Program-made: the position numbers and the translations under genes
The notes under the pieces: generated by a model
The model's input: only the letters and a program-made list of their open reading frames with translations
The model's database searches: none
Told to the model about the DNA's origin: nothing
Shown here: positions 27,134-36,151 of the stretch, piece after piece
How the letters are laid out: every line of letters starts with the position of its first letter
Position numbering within the stretch: position 1 is the stretch's first letter
DNA from: Nocardioides sp. zg-1308
Lineage (GTDB): Bacteria > Actinomycetota > Actinomycetes > Propionibacteriales > Nocardioidaceae
Direction of reading: 5' to 3'
Length of the DNA stretch: 64,000 nt
NCBI RefSeq assembly: GCF_013155375.1
Contig: NZ_JABJQY010000002.1
Coordinates: 1,736,001 to 1,800,000, forward strand

Positions 27134-27982
27134 ATGACCTCCACCGAGATCGCAGCGGTCCGACCGGCGAGGACTCCTCGCCGGTCGGGTCCGCGTTCCA
27201 CGCTCACGCGGTCGTCGGGACTCGGGCTCGGCATCGCCATGATCTGGTTCAGCGCGCTGGTCCTGATCCCCCTGATGGCCGTCGTGGTCACCGCCATCGA
27301 CGGTGGCTGGGACGTCTTCTGGTCGACCATCACCAACGGCCAGACCGCGGCCGCCATCCGGCTCACCGTGTTCACCGCCCTCGGCGTCACCGCCGTCAAC
27401 GTCGTCATGGGCCCGCTCATCGCGTGGGTCCTGGTGCGCGACCGGTTCTGGGGCAAGTCGGTGCTCGAGGTGATGATCGACATCCCCTTCGCGCTGCCGA
27501 CCATCGTCGCGGGCCTGGTGCTGCTCTCGCTCTACGGCACCGACAGCCCGATCGGCGTCGACATCGCCAACCAGCGGCCGGCGGTCTTCCTCGCCTTCCT
27601 CTTCGTGACGCTGCCGTTCGTGGTCCGCATGGTCCAGCCGGTGCTCGAGGAGCTCGACCGCGACGTCGAGGAGGCGGCCGCGTCCCTGGGCGCGAGCCGG
27701 GTCACCACCTTCCGCCGCATCATCCTGCCCAGCCTCGCCCCCGCCATCGCGGCCGGCGCGGCCCTGTCCTTCGCCCGCGGCGTCAGCGAGTACGGCTCGC
27801 TCGTGCTGCTGTCGGGCAACCTCCCGTTCAAGACAGAGGTCACCTCCGTGCGGATCCTCAGCAGCATCGAGAACGACAACGTCGCGGCCGCCGCGGCCGT
27901 CGCGACGGTGCTGCTGGTCATCTCGCTCACGGTGATCGTGCTGCTCGACGTCATCCAGAGGAGGGTGGCCGCACGTGGCTGA
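27134..27982 (+). CDS. cysT: Sulfate ABC transporter permease CysT
   Basis: Inner-membrane permease of the sulfate importer, 282 residues, about six helices. FALPTIVAGLVLLSLYG and the EAA loop EEAAASLGASRVTTFRRIILPSLAPAI, which docks the ATPase, are present. FARGVSEYGSLVLLSGN is typical of CysT/CysU. The ATG at 27134 follows the lipoprotein stop by 16 bases. It overlaps cysW by eight bases. Confidence 0.95.
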   Translation: MTSTEIAAVRPARTPRRSGPRSTLTRSSGLGLGIAMIWFSALVLIPLMAVVVTAIDGGWDVFWSTITNGQTAAAIRLTVFTALGVTAVNVVMGPLIAWVLVRDRFWGKSVLEVMIDIPFALPTIVAGLVLLSLYGTDSPIGVDIANQRPAVFLAFLFVTLPFVVRMVQPVLEELDRDVEEAAASLGASRVTTFRRIILPSLAPAIAAGAALSFARGVSEYGSLVLLSGNLPFKTEVTSVRILSSIENDNVAAAAAVATVLLVISLTVIVLLDVIQRRVAARG

Positions 27983-28844
27983 CACCCTGGTCCACGAGCC
28001 CGTCGCGCCGCCGGTGGAGGAACGCCGCCGGCCGCCGCGGGTGCGCAAGACCCCGATGACCTACGTCCTGCGGATCATCGCGGCGACGTACCTGTTCTTC
28101 CTGGTCGCCTGGCCGGTGTCCCTGGTCGTGACGAACACGTTCGAGGGCGGCTTCGGCTCCATCACCGCGCTGCTCGAGGACCCCGACACCGTCGTCGCGC
28201 TCCAGCTCAGCGCGTACGTCGCCGTGTTCTCCGTGATCATCAACACCGTCTTCGGCATCGGGATCTCGCTGCTGCTCGTCCGCTACGAGTTCCCGGGCAA
28301 GCGCGTGCTCAACGCCCTGCTCGACATCCCGCTCTCGGTCTCGCCGATCGTGGTGGGCCTGGCGCTCGTCCTGGTCTACAGCGGGCGCAACGGCTGGTTC
28401 GGCCCGACGCTCGCCGGCTGGGGCTTCGACGTCATCTTCTCCACGCCGGGCATCATCATGGCCACCACGTTCGTCGCCCTGCCGCTGATGATCCGCGAGC
28501 TCGTGCCGGTGCTCGAGGAGATCGGCATCGAGCAGGAGCAGGCGGCGCAGAGCCTCGGCGCCAGCGCGCTCCAGCGCTTCCTGCGGATCACGCTGCCGTC
28601 GATCAAGTGGGGCATCGTCTACGGCGTCGTGCTGACCCTCGCCCGGTCGCTCGGCGAGTTCGGGGCGGTCAAGGTCGTCTCCGGCAACGTGCTCGGGCAG
28701 ACCCGCACCGCCACCCTCGTCGTCGAGGAGAAGTACCTCAACTTCGACCAGCAGGGCGCCTACGCGACCGCGTTCCTGCTGGCGATGGTGTCCGTCGCCT
28801 GCATCGTGATCGTCGCCATCATCCGTCCCAAGAACCACCCCTGA
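27975..28844 (+). CDS. cysW: Sulfate ABC transporter permease CysW
   Basis: Second permease of the sulfate importer, 289 residues. The N-terminus has a soluble stretch before the first helix. LDIPLSVSPIVVGLALVLVY and the EAA loop EQAAQSLGASALQRFLRITLPSIKWG are as expected, and LARSLGEFGAVKVVSGN is characteristic of CysW. The GTG at 27975 lies inside the end of cysT, implying coupled translation and one-to-one stoichiometry. Confidence 0.95.
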   Translation: MADTLVHEPVAPPVEERRRPPRVRKTPMTYVLRIIAATYLFFLVAWPVSLVVTNTFEGGFGSITALLEDPDTVVALQLSAYVAVFSVIINTVFGIGISLLLVRYEFPGKRVLNALLDIPLSVSPIVVGLALVLVYSGRNGWFGPTLAGWGFDVIFSTPGIIMATTFVALPLMIRELVPVLEEIGIEQEQAAQSLGASALQRFLRITLPSIKWGIVYGVVLTLARSLGEFGAVKVVSGNVLGQTRTATLVVEEKYLNFDQQGAYATAFLLAMVSVACIVIVAIIRPKNHP

Positions 28845-28889
28845 CCGGTCCTCGACCCGGTTCTCGACTCTTTCCCCGAAAGGCCACCC

Positions 28890-29867
28890 ATGAGCATCGA
28901 CGTGCAAGGGCTGAACAAGAAGTTCGGCGACTTCGTCGCCCTGGAGGACGTCAACGTCACCATCCCGACCGGCCAGCTGACCGCCCTGCTCGGGCCCAGC
29001 GGCGGCGGCAAGTCGACGCTGCTGCGCATCATCGCCGGGCTGGAGAAGTCCGACACGGGCACGGTCAGCATCGAGGGCGTCAACGCCACGAACCTGCCCG
29101 CGCAGAAGCGCAACGTCGGCTTCGTCTTCCAGCACTACGCCGTCTTCAAGCACATGACGGTCGCCAAGAACGTGGCCTTCGGCCTCGAGATCCGCAAGCG
29201 TCCCAAGGACGAGATCGCGCACCGGGTCGACGAGCTGCTGCGGCTGGTGCACCTCTCGCAGTTCGCGCACCGGCTGCCCTCGCAGCTCTCCGGCGGCCAG
29301 CGCCAGCGGATGGCCCTGGCTCGGGCGCTCGCCGTGGAGCCCTCGGTCCTGCTGCTCGACGAGCCGTTCGGCGCCCTGGACGCCAAGGTCCGCAAGGAGC
29401 TGCGCGACTGGCTGCGCCGCCTGCACGACGACGTGCACGTGACCACCGTCTTCGTCACCCACGACCAGGAGGAGGCCCTCGAGGTCGCCGACGAGATCGT
29501 GGTGATCAACGAGGGCCGCGTCGAGCAGGTCGGCACGCCCGACCAGCTCTACGACGAGCCCGCCAACGACTTCGTGATGTCCTTCCTCGGTGAGGTGACC
29601 CACCTCGGCGGGAGCTCGCTGCGGCCGCACGACATCGACGTCGACACGGCGCCCAAGATGGCCGGTGCCGTCGAGGGCACGGTCGCGCGCCTCGTGCGGA
29701 TCGGCTTCGAGGTCCGGATGACCGTGCTCACGGTCGACGGTGACGAGGTGTCCGTGGTCGTCACCCGGGCCCACGCCCGCTCCGCGGGCCTGACCGAGGG
29801 CAGCACGGTGTGGCTGACCCCCGCCGCGGGCGCGACGATGGTGCCGCGGATGGCCGTGGCCGGCTGA
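28890..29867 (+). CDS. cysA: Sulfate ABC transporter ATP-binding protein CysA
   Basis: ATPase of the sulfate importer, 325 residues. Walker A is GPSGGGKST (about residues 35-43), the Q-loop VFQHYAVF, signature LSGGQRQRM, Walker [12 protein letters not shown], and the H-loop [14 protein letters not shown]. The C-terminal 90 residues form a TOBE-like domain that in other CysA/ModC-type proteins can be regulatory. It follows cysW by 45 bases with GAAAGG before the ATG. Confidence 0.95.
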   Translation: MSIDVQGLNKKFGDFVALEDVNVTIPTGQLTALLGPSGGGKSTLLRIIAGLEKSDTGTVSIEGVNATNLPAQKRNVGFVFQHYAVFKHMTVAKNVAFGLEIRKRPKDEIAHRVDELLRLVHLSQFAHRLPSQLSGGQRQRMALARALAVEPSVLLLDEPFGALDAKVRKELRDWLRRLHDDVHVTTVFVTHDQEEALEVADEIVVINEGRVEQVGTPDQLYDEPANDFVMSFLGEVTHLGGSSLRPHDIDVDTAPKMAGAVEGTVARLVRIGFEVRMTVLTVDGDEVSVVVTRAHARSAGLTEGSTVWLTPAAGATMVPRMAVAG

Positions 29868-29925
29868 GGACCGCCCTTGGGGTGGGAGCGGTGCCGAGGA
29901 TGCGCACCCATTCCTCCCCCGCGAC

Positions 29926-29931
29926 TAGCGT
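29926..29931 (+). promoter_or_regulatory. -10 element, leaderless start of cobalamin-domain gene
   Basis: TAGCGT six bases before the GTG at 29938. Confidence 0.45.
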
Positions 29932-29937
29932 GCGCGG

Positions 29938-30588
29938 GTGGACACGACGACCCGGGAGGAGCTCTGGGCGGCGGTCGAGGCCTTCGACACCGAGGCCGCG
30001 GAGATCGCCATCGCCAGGCTCCTGTGGGACCTGCCCCTGTCGGGCGCGGTCGCGGGCGTCGTGCTGCCCTTCCTCGCGGAGGTCGGTGACCGCTGGGAGT
30101 CAGGCACGCTGTCGGTGGCGCACGAGCACTTCGTGACCGACATGCTGCGGCGCAGGCTCGCCGTGCTCTCCGCCGTCCCGCCGCACCCGGTCCTCGAGGA
30201 CCCGTCGGCGTCGGCGCCCGTCGTGCTGCTCGCCTGCCCGTCGGGGGAGCGGCACGACATGGTGCTGCTCTGCGTGGCCCTGATGCTCCGCGAGCGCGGG
30301 GTCCGCACCCGCTTCCTCGGTGCGGACACCCCGGTCCCGGCGATCCTCACGGTCGCGCGCGCCACGGCGGCCGACGCGGTGGTGCTCGCCGCGACCCGGT
30401 CGACGGCCTTCACCGCCCACGCGACGGCCCTGCGCCGGCTCAGCGCGGCGCACCCCCTGTACGTCGCCGGGCGCGGCGCGGACGGGCGTACGGTCTCCGA
30501 GATCGGCGCCACCGCCCTGCCGGACGACGCCGTGCGCGCGGTCGTGGTGCTGGTCGGCGAGCTGCTGCGGCTCAGCGGTAGTTGGTGA
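29938..30588 (+). CDS. Stand-alone CarH/LitR-like cobalamin-binding domain protein
   Basis: A 216-residue protein with the two sensory domains of CarH-type photoreceptors but no MerR DNA-binding domain. The helical cap has W53-x9-E63-H64, the Wx9EH motif that packs on the adenosyl group. The Rossmann part has E104-x-H106 in SGERHDMV, where H106 fits the lower cobalt ligand of the (E/D)xHxxG motif (Gly replaced by Val), then FLGADTP. A TAGCGT hexamer six bases before the GTG and the 70-base upstream gap leave no room for an HTH. It may act as a light or B12 sensor through a partner. It converges on yajQ with 17 bases of overlap. Confidence 0.8.
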   Translation: MDTTTREELWAAVEAFDTEAAEIAIARLLWDLPLSGAVAGVVLPFLAEVGDRWESGTLSVAHEHFVTDMLRRRLAVLSAVPPHPVLEDPSASAPVVLLACPSGERHDMVLLCVALMLRERGVRTRFLGADTPVPAILTVARATAADAVVLAATRSTAFTAHATALRRLSAAHPLYVAGRGADGRTVSEIGATALPDDAVRAVVVLVGELLRLSGSW

Positions 30589-31063
30589 ACTGCACCGCGA
30601 AGTCGTAGTCCTGCGACTTCACCAGCTGCTGCACGGCCTGCAGGTCGTCGCGCTTCTTCGACGACACGCGGAGCTCCTCGCCCTGCACCTGCGCCTTGAC
30701 GCCCTTGGGGCCCTCGTCGCGGATGAGCTTGGAGATCTTCTTGGCGTCCTCGGAGGTGATGCCCTCCTTGAGCGCGATGTCGATCTTGGAGACCTGGCCG
30801 GACTGGCGCGGCTCGGAGGTCTCGAGGATCTTGAGGCTCTGGTTGCGCTTGACCAGCTTGTCCTGGAAGACGCTGAGCACCGCGCTGGCGCGGTCGTCGG
30901 CGGAGGCGGTGATCTCGATGGCCCTCTCGCCCTTCCACTCGATGCTCGCGCCGGTGCCCTTGAAGTCGAACCGGGTGGCGATCTCGCGGGCGGCCTGGCT
31001 CAGGGCGTTGTCGACCTCCTGGCGGTCCAGCTTGCTCACGATGTCGAAGCTCGAGTCAGCCAT
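30572..31063 (-). CDS. yajQ: YajQ family nucleotide-binding protein (DUF520)
   Basis: A 163-residue protein, the normal family length, opening with [20 protein letters not shown] and including RFDFKGT, QDKLVKR and a C-terminal QSQDYDF-like end ([15 protein letters not shown]). YajQ proteins bind nucleotides; XC_3703 in Xanthomonas binds cyclic di-GMP, which cannot be assumed here. AAGGAGG lies before the ATG at 31063. The 3' end overlaps the cobalamin-domain gene on the other strand. Confidence 0.95.
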   Translation of the reverse strand: MADSSFDIVSKLDRQEVDNALSQAAREIATRFDFKGTGASIEWKGERAIEITASADDRASAVLSVFQDKLVKRNQSLKILETSEPRQSGQVSKIDIALKEGITSEDAKKISKLIRDEGPKGVKAQVQGEELRVSSKKRDDLQAVQQLVKSQDYDFAVQFTNYR

Positions 31064-31129
31064 GTGTGTGCCTCCTTCAGTGGGGCTGCCGGGGTGCCCC
31101 GGCGATTCGTAGCGGGGTTCGTGCCTTGC

Positions 31130-31135
31130 TATTGT
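31130..31135 (+). promoter_or_regulatory. -10 element of tRNA-Tyr
   Basis: TATTGT, 12 bases before the tRNA 5' end, with TTCGTA (31106-31111) 18 bases upstream as a weak -35. Confidence 0.4.
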
Positions 31136-31147
31136 TCCGCACGGCCC

Positions 31148-31229
31148 GGCAGGTTGCCCGAGCGGCCAAAGGGAGCTGACTGTAAATCAGCCGGCATTGC
31201 CTACAGAGGTTCGAATCCTCTACCTGCCA
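31148..31229 (+). tRNA. tRNA-Tyr (GTA)
   Basis: An 82-base class II tRNA. Acceptor GGCAGGT pairs with ACCTGCC; anticodon loop CTGTAAA gives GTA at 31182-31184; the T arm is AGAGGTTCGAATCCTCT. A long variable arm is present as expected for Tyr. CCA is not encoded. Confidence 0.93.
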
Positions 31230-31325
31230 CACCTCACTCCCGGACTCGCGCAGCGGGTCCGGGAGTGGCCATTTCCCGGCAGCCCGCGGCTTGACCGCCG
31301 GCCGACGTTCTGCCTGACTTTCGGC

Positions 31326-32576
31326 GTGAGTGAGCAGACGACGTCGCGGCAGTCCGGTCCCACCGACGAGTGGCTCGCCGCCGAGTGCCGCCGCCTCCTC
31401 GGTTTCGGCCGTCGGGTGACCCACCCCGCCGGGGGCGCCGCCTGGCTCGACGACGACGGGGCGCCCGACCTGTCGCGTCCGGTGCGCACCTGGATCACCA
31501 GCCGCACCGTGCACGTGTACGGACTGGGCTCGCTGCTCGGGGTCGAGGGCAGCTCGTCGATCGCCACCGCGGCGCTGCACGGCCTCGCCACGACGCTGCG
31601 CGACGCCGACCACGGCGGCTGGTTCGGTGCGGTGGACGCCGACCGGGCGCCGAGCGGCGGCACCGGCAAGTCCTGCTACGACCACGCGTTCGTGATGCTC
31701 GCCGGCTCGACCGCGGTCGTCGCCGCGCTGCCCGGTGCGGAGGACCTGCTCGCCGAGGCGACCCGCGTGTTCGAGGAGCACTTCTGGGACGAGGCCCTCG
31801 GTCGCGTCGTCGACGGCTGGGACCGGGACTGGGAGCACGCCGACCCCTACCGCGGGCTCAACGCGACGATGCACTCGGTCGAGGCGATGCTCGCCGTCGG
31901 CGACGTCACGGGCGAGGTGGTCTGGCACGACCGGGCGGCCCGGCTCGCCGGCCTGGTGGTCGACCTCGCGGGGGCACACGACGGCCGGCTGCCCGAGCAC
32001 TTCGGCCCCGACTGGTCGGTGGACCTCGAGCTCAACCGGGACCGTCCCGACGACCCCTTCAAGCCCTTCGGCGCCACCGTCGGGCACGGCCTGGAGTGGT
32101 CGCGGCTGCTGCTCCACCTCGAGGCATCGCTGGGCGAGGCGGCCCCGCCCGGGCTCCTCGACACCTCCCGCCTGCTCTTCGACCGGGCGGTGGCCGACGG
32201 CTGGCACGTCGACGGCGCACCCGGGTTCGTCTACACGACCGACTGGGACGGCACGCCCGTCGTACGGCAACGGATGCACTGGGTCGCGGCCGAGGGCATC
32301 TCCGCCGCCGCGGCGCTGCACCGGCGCACGGGCGAGAGCCGCTACGCGGAGCGGTACGCCGAGTGGTGGGCCTACGCGGCCGAGCACCTCGTCGACACCG
32401 ACCGCGGCTCGTGGCACCACGAGCTGGATCCCGCCAACCGCCCGCAGGCGTCGGTGTGGCCGGGCAAGCCGGACCTCTACCACGCCGTCCAGGCCACGCT
32501 GCTGCCCCGGCTGCCGCTGGCGCCGAGCCTGGCGTCCGGTCTCGCCCTCGCCGGGGCGTCGTTCGAGCGGCTCTGA
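31326..32576 (+). CDS. AGE-family sugar isomerase/epimerase (mannose isomerase-like)
   Basis: A 416-residue member of the N-acylglucosamine 2-epimerase / D-mannose isomerase family with an (alpha/alpha)6-barrel. Conserved-looking histidine and acid segments line the expected pocket: GKSCYDHAFVMLAGS, LNATMHSVEAML, GHGLEWSRLLLHLE, RMHWVAAEGISAA and a C-terminal SWHHELD. The GTG at 31326 is an estimate, as no clear ribosome site is seen. The adjoining PfkB kinase (19 bases after the stop) and MFS gene suggest the enzyme converts mannose to fructose, followed by phosphorylation. Exact substrate is inferred. Confidence 0.85.
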   Translation: MSEQTTSRQSGPTDEWLAAECRRLLGFGRRVTHPAGGAAWLDDDGAPDLSRPVRTWITSRTVHVYGLGSLLGVEGSSSIATAALHGLATTLRDADHGGWFGAVDADRAPSGGTGKSCYDHAFVMLAGSTAVVAALPGAEDLLAEATRVFEEHFWDEALGRVVDGWDRDWEHADPYRGLNATMHSVEAMLAVGDVTGEVVWHDRAARLAGLVVDLAGAHDGRLPEHFGPDWSVDLELNRDRPDDPFKPFGATVGHGLEWSRLLLHLEASLGEAAPPGLLDTSRLLFDRAVADGWHVDGAPGFVYTTDWDGTPVVRQRMHWVAAEGISAAAALHRRTGESRYAERYAEWWAYAAEHLVDTDRGSWHHELDPANRPQASVWPGKPDLYHAVQATLLPRLPLAPSLASGLALAGASFERL

Positions 32577-32595
32577 CCAGCGGCATGATGGACCC

Positions 32596-33561
32596 ATGAC
32601 GGGACCCCTGACGGATGCGCCGGCGAGGGTCCTCGTCGTCGGCGAGGCGCTCGTCGACGTGGTCCCGGACGCGTCCGGGCAGCCGCGCGACCATCCGGGC
32701 GGCAGCCCCGCCAACGTCGCCATCGCCCTCGGCCGGCTCGACCGCGACGTCCGCCTGGTCACCCTGCTGGGCGACGACGCCCGCGGGGGTGCGGTGCGTG
32801 CGTGGCTCGAGGCGAGCGGCGTCACGGTGCTCGCCGGACCGACCGGCACCGGACGCACGTCGACCGCCGCCGTCACCCTCGACGCGAGCGGAGCCGCGAC
32901 CTACGACTTCGACCTCTCGTGGGACCTCGGCCCCGTCCCCGACGAGGACTGCGACGTGCTGCACGTCGGCTCCATCGCGACCGTGCTCGAGCCCGGCGCC
33001 GACGCGGTGCTCGAGGCGGTCCGCTCGCAGCACGGCAGGGCCGTCGTCTCCCTCGACCCCAACGCCCGCCCGGCCATCACGCCCGACCGGGCCGGGCCGG
33101 TCGCCCGGGTGGAGGAGCTGGTCGCACTGGCCGACGTGGTCAAGGTCAGCGACGAGGACCTCCACTGGCTGCACCCCGACCACGACCCCGTCGCGACCGC
33201 CACCCGCTGGGTCGGGGCCGGCCCCGGGCTGGTGGTCGTCACCCGCGGCAGCGCCGGCGCGGTCGTCGTACGCCGTGGCGGAGCCGTGCTCGAGGTGCCG
33301 GGGGTCCCGGTCGCCGTGGCCGACACCGTGGGTGCCGGCGACACCTTCAGCGGCGTGCTGCTCGACGCCCTCCTCGACCTCGGCGTGCGCGGCCCGGGCG
33401 GCGCGGCGGCGCTGCAGGCACTGCCGGACCGCGACGTCCTCGGTGCGGTCACGACCGCCGCGATCGGCGCCGCGATCAACGTCTCGCGACCCGGCGCCGA
33501 CCCGCCGTGGCGGGCGGAGCTGACGGCCGCGCTCGGCGGTGCCGGAGCGGGCGAGGGGTGA
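32596..33561 (+). CDS. PfkB-family sugar kinase (fructokinase-like)
   Basis: A 321-residue ribokinase-fold kinase. The N-terminal GGSPANVAIALGRL is the substrate/dimer motif and DTVGAGDTFSGVLLDAL holds the catalytic aspartate and anion hole. The lack of a lid extension and the GEALVDVVP opening resemble bacterial fructokinases. With the isomerase just upstream the product is probably fructose-6-phosphate. The GTG of the next gene overlaps its stop by four bases. Confidence 0.9.
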   Translation: MTGPLTDAPARVLVVGEALVDVVPDASGQPRDHPGGSPANVAIALGRLDRDVRLVTLLGDDARGGAVRAWLEASGVTVLAGPTGTGRTSTAAVTLDASGAATYDFDLSWDLGPVPDEDCDVLHVGSIATVLEPGADAVLEAVRSQHGRAVVSLDPNARPAITPDRAGPVARVEELVALADVVKVSDEDLHWLHPDHDPVATATRWVGAGPGLVVVTRGSAGAVVVRRGGAVLEVPGVPVAVADTVGAGDTFSGVLLDALLDLGVRGPGGAAALQALPDRDVLGAVTTAAIGAAINVSRPGADPPWRAELTAALGGAGAGEG

Positions 33562-34898
33562 GCGCGGAGCAGGTCCACGACATCGGGAGGCGCCGGGCCT
33601 GGGTCATCTGGCTCGTCGCGCTCTCGGTCTACATCCTGGCGGTGTTCCACCGCAGCTCGCTGGGCGTCGCGGGCATCATCGCCTCCGAGCGCTTCGACAT
33701 CAGCGCCACCAGCCTTGCGACGTTCACGGTGCTGCAGCTCGTCGTCTACGCCGGCATGCAGGTCCCGGTCGGCGTCCTGCTCGACCGCTTTGGCTCGCGC
33801 GCGATGCTGCTGAGCGGGCTGGTGCTGATGACCCTCGGCCAGCTCTCGTTCGCCTTCGCCGAGTCCTTCCCGACGGCGGTGGCGGCGCGGGCCGCGGTGG
33901 GCGCCGGCGACGCGATGATCTTCATCAGCGTGATCCGGCTCGTCACCGTCTGGTTCCTGGTGCGCCAGGGACCGATGGTCACCCAGGTCACCGGCCTCTC
34001 CGGACAGCTCGGCGCGATCGCCGCCGCCGGCCCGCTGGCGTACCTCCTCCACGAGCTCGGCTGGACCCGCGCCTTCGCGCTCACCTCGAGCATCGGTCTG
34101 GTGCTGCTCGTCGTGGTCGCCCTCCTCGTCAAGGACTCGCCCTACCGGCGCGACGACGTCGTGGCGATCAAGCTGCGGGCGCTCGCGCAGTCGGTCCGCA
34201 CGGTGTGGGGCAACCCGGGGACGCGGCTGGGCATGTGGTCGCACTTCGTCTCGCAGTTCTCCAGCACCGTCTTCGCGCTCCTGTGGGGCTATCCCTTCCT
34301 CGTGCAGGGCCTGGGGTGGTCGACCGGCGCCGCCAGCACGCTGCTGATGGCGATGACCGCGTGGGCGGTCGTGAGCGGCCTGGCGCTCGCCCGGCTGGTG
34401 TCCCGGCTGCCCTACTACCGCTCGTGGATCGTGGTCGGCGTCGTGGTCGCGATGGTGGTGCCGTGGACGGCCGTGCTGCTCTGGTCCGGCGCCGCACCGG
34501 ACTGGCTGGTGGTCGTGATGGCCTTCGCCACCGCGAGCGGCGGTCCCGCGGCGATGGTCGCCTTCGACCTCGCCCGGTCCTTCACGCCCGCCCACGAGAC
34601 CGGCCGCGCCAACGGCCTCGTCAACGTCGGTGGCTTCACCGCCTCGCTGCTGACCATGGGCCTCATCGGGATCGTGCTCGACCTGTCGTCGTCCGGCGGG
34701 ATGGGCTCGTACACCCTCGACGACTTCAAGCTCGCCATGGCCGTGCAGTACCTCTTCTGGGCGCTCGGCGTCGTCCAGGTCCTCCGCTACCGCCGCCGCG
34801 GCATCGCCCACCTCGCCCGCGTGCACCCCGGCTCGATCGAGCAGATGAAGGCCGGGCAGCCCTTCGTGCACCCGGGGATCGGGACCGAGGGGGTCTAG
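33558..34898 (+). CDS. MFS transporter, probably sugar-related
   Basis: A 446-residue membrane protein with about 12 helices. FHRSSLGVAG after the first helix and LLDRFGSRAMLLSG (the loop 2-3 motif) are MFS marks. Its GTG overlaps the kinase stop, so it is part of the isomerase-kinase operon and may import the sugar they use; related MFS proteins have varied substrates, so this rests on context. The stop overlaps the stop of the convergent zinc-ribbon gene by three bases. Confidence 0.85.
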   Translation: MSAEQVHDIGRRRAWVIWLVALSVYILAVFHRSSLGVAGIIASERFDISATSLATFTVLQLVVYAGMQVPVGVLLDRFGSRAMLLSGLVLMTLGQLSFAFAESFPTAVAARAAVGAGDAMIFISVIRLVTVWFLVRQGPMVTQVTGLSGQLGAIAAAGPLAYLLHELGWTRAFALTSSIGLVLLVVVALLVKDSPYRRDDVVAIKLRALAQSVRTVWGNPGTRLGMWSHFVSQFSSTVFALLWGYPFLVQGLGWSTGAASTLLMAMTAWAVVSGLALARLVSRLPYYRSWIVVGVVVAMVVPWTAVLLWSGAAPDWLVVVMAFATASGGPAAMVAFDLARSFTPAHETGRANGLVNVGGFTASLLTMGLIGIVLDLSSSGGMGSYTLDDFKLAMAVQYLFWALGVVQVLRYRRRGIAHLARVHPGSIEQMKAGQPFVHPGIGTEGV

Positions 34899-35161
34899 GC
34901 GCGCGGCTGGGCGAGGGGGTCCTCCGGCAGGTCCTCGGGCCTGACCGCGGCCGGGTCGATGAACTGGTGCGCGTCGCCCATGAACGTGTGGACGAAGCCG
35001 CACCGGATGCAGATGACCCCGTCGGCCGACCGGTTCATCCAGTCCAGGTCGAAGAACGTCATCCCGGTCGTCGTCATCTTCACCTCGCGGCGGGCGAAGA
35101 CCAGGCCTCCGCAGACGTGGCACGCGAGGAAGCTCTGCGTGGGGCGGATGAAGACGTGCAC
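34895..35161 (-). CDS. Small zinc-ribbon protein, unknown function
   Basis: An 88-residue protein with two CxxC pairs, CHVC (residues 14-17) and CIRC (51-54), 34 residues apart, fitting a zinc ribbon, and an acidic proline-rich tail. I chose the GTG at 35161 because GGAGGTGA lies just upstream; an ATG-less longer frame to 35296 would run into the repeat array. I know of no function. The region in front of it holds a palindrome array. Confidence 0.7.
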   Translation of the reverse strand: MHVFIRPTQSFLACHVCGGLVFARREVKMTTTGMTFFDLDWMNRSADGVICIRCGFVHTFMGDAHQFIDPAAVRPEDLPEDPLAQPRA

Positions 35162-35237
35162 CTGGTCACCTCCGGGTCTCGGGAGCGACGAGCCTAGGGG
35201 CTGCGAGGCGTACGACGTCCCGGCCGCGCCCGACCTT

Positions 35238-35405
35238 CGACACGTGTCCGAGATGTCGCCCTGGGTGTGGTCGGGCGGGGGCAGGAACTCGGACACGTGT
35301 CCGGGACGTGGCCCGGGACGCCGCCCAAGGGCAACAACGCGGACACGTGTCCGGGGTGTGGCCCGGGACGCCGCCGCCCAAGGGCAACAACGCGGACACG
35401 TGTCC
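35238..35405. repeat. Tandem array of GGACACGTGTCC palindromes
   Basis: Four 10-12 base palindromes centred on CACGTG occur at 35239-35248 (GACACGTGTC), 35291-35302, 35341-35352 and 35394-35405 (GGACACGTGTCC), spaced 50-53 bases. The intervening units 35291-35340 and 35341-35393 are near identical, the second with an extra GCC. The array lies between the start of the zinc-ribbon gene and the stop of the histidine phosphatase, both on the minus strand. No gene is seen in it. Confidence 0.85.
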
Positions 35406-35419
35406 CACAGAGGGAGCCC

Positions 35420-36100
35420 CTAGCCGATCTCCCCGTCCCCGTCGGCGTCGAGGTCCCCGGTGGGGTCCTCGGCCGTGGGGTCCTCGAGGTAGTCGCCCCC
35501 GACAGGGTGGCCCTGCCACAACACCATCTCCCAGCCGGACTCGACGTCGCCCTCGAGGACGATGAGCGCGGTGTTGTGCAGCGGCTGGGTCGCCGGGGGC
35601 GCGTCGGGGTGCGGGGCCATCCGGGTGGACACCCAGGTCCGGAGCGCCGCGCCGTGGCTGACGACCAGGGCCGCGTCGTGCCCGGCCTCGACGATGCGCC
35701 CTACCGCTGCGTCGAAGCGGGCGAGGAACTCCTCGCCGGTCTCGCCGCCGGGCATCCGGTGGGCGAGGTCGCCCTCGAGCCAGGTCGCGACGGTGCCGAT
35801 GTAGCCGGACACGGCGTCGTGGTCGTTGCGCATCTCGAAGTCGCCGGCCGCGATCTCCTCCAGGCCCTCCACGACCGTCGGCTCGAGGCCGCGGTCCTCG
35901 GCGGTGGGCGCGGCGGTCTGGTGCGTACGCACGCGGCTGGAGACGTAGATCGCGTCGAGGTGCTCGTCGGCGAGGGCCTTGCTCGCCGCCACCGCCTGGG
36001 CCCGGCCGAGGCCGGTGAGGTCGACGCCGGGGTGGGCCGTGTCGAGCTCGCCCGACACGTTGGCGTGGGTCTGGCCGTGGCGCATCAGCAGCAGTCGCAC
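35420..36100 (-). CDS. Histidine phosphatase family protein (phosphoglycerate mutase-like)
   Basis: A 226-residue phosphatase with the RHGQT catalytic motif at residues 7-11 (phospho-histidine), SSRVRTHQTA, and the second histidine in VVSHGAALRTW. The substrate is unknown; many such proteins act on sugar phosphates or nucleotides. The start is GTG 36100 with GAGGACC before it. The last residues, DLDADGDGEIG, look like a truncated EF-hand loop, an odd tail for this family. Confidence 0.88.
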   Translation of the reverse strand: MRLLLMRHGQTHANVSGELDTAHPGVDLTGLGRAQAVAASKALADEHLDAIYVSSRVRTHQTAAPTAEDRGLEPTVVEGLEEIAAGDFEMRNDHDAVSGYIGTVATWLEGDLAHRMPGGETGEEFLARFDAAVGRIVEAGHDAALVVSHGAALRTWVSTRMAPHPDAPPATQPLHNTALIVLEGDVESGWEMVLWQGHPVGGDYLEDPTAEDPTGDLDADGDGEIG

Positions 36101-36151
36101 AAGTGGTCCTCGTCGGTGGTGGGGCGGTGGTTCGAAGGTCGGGGCAGCGGG

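Noticed and set aside
35238..35405. CRISPR array
   Set aside because: The repeats are tandem with near-identical spacers and each has a self-complementary core; no cas genes or variable spacers.
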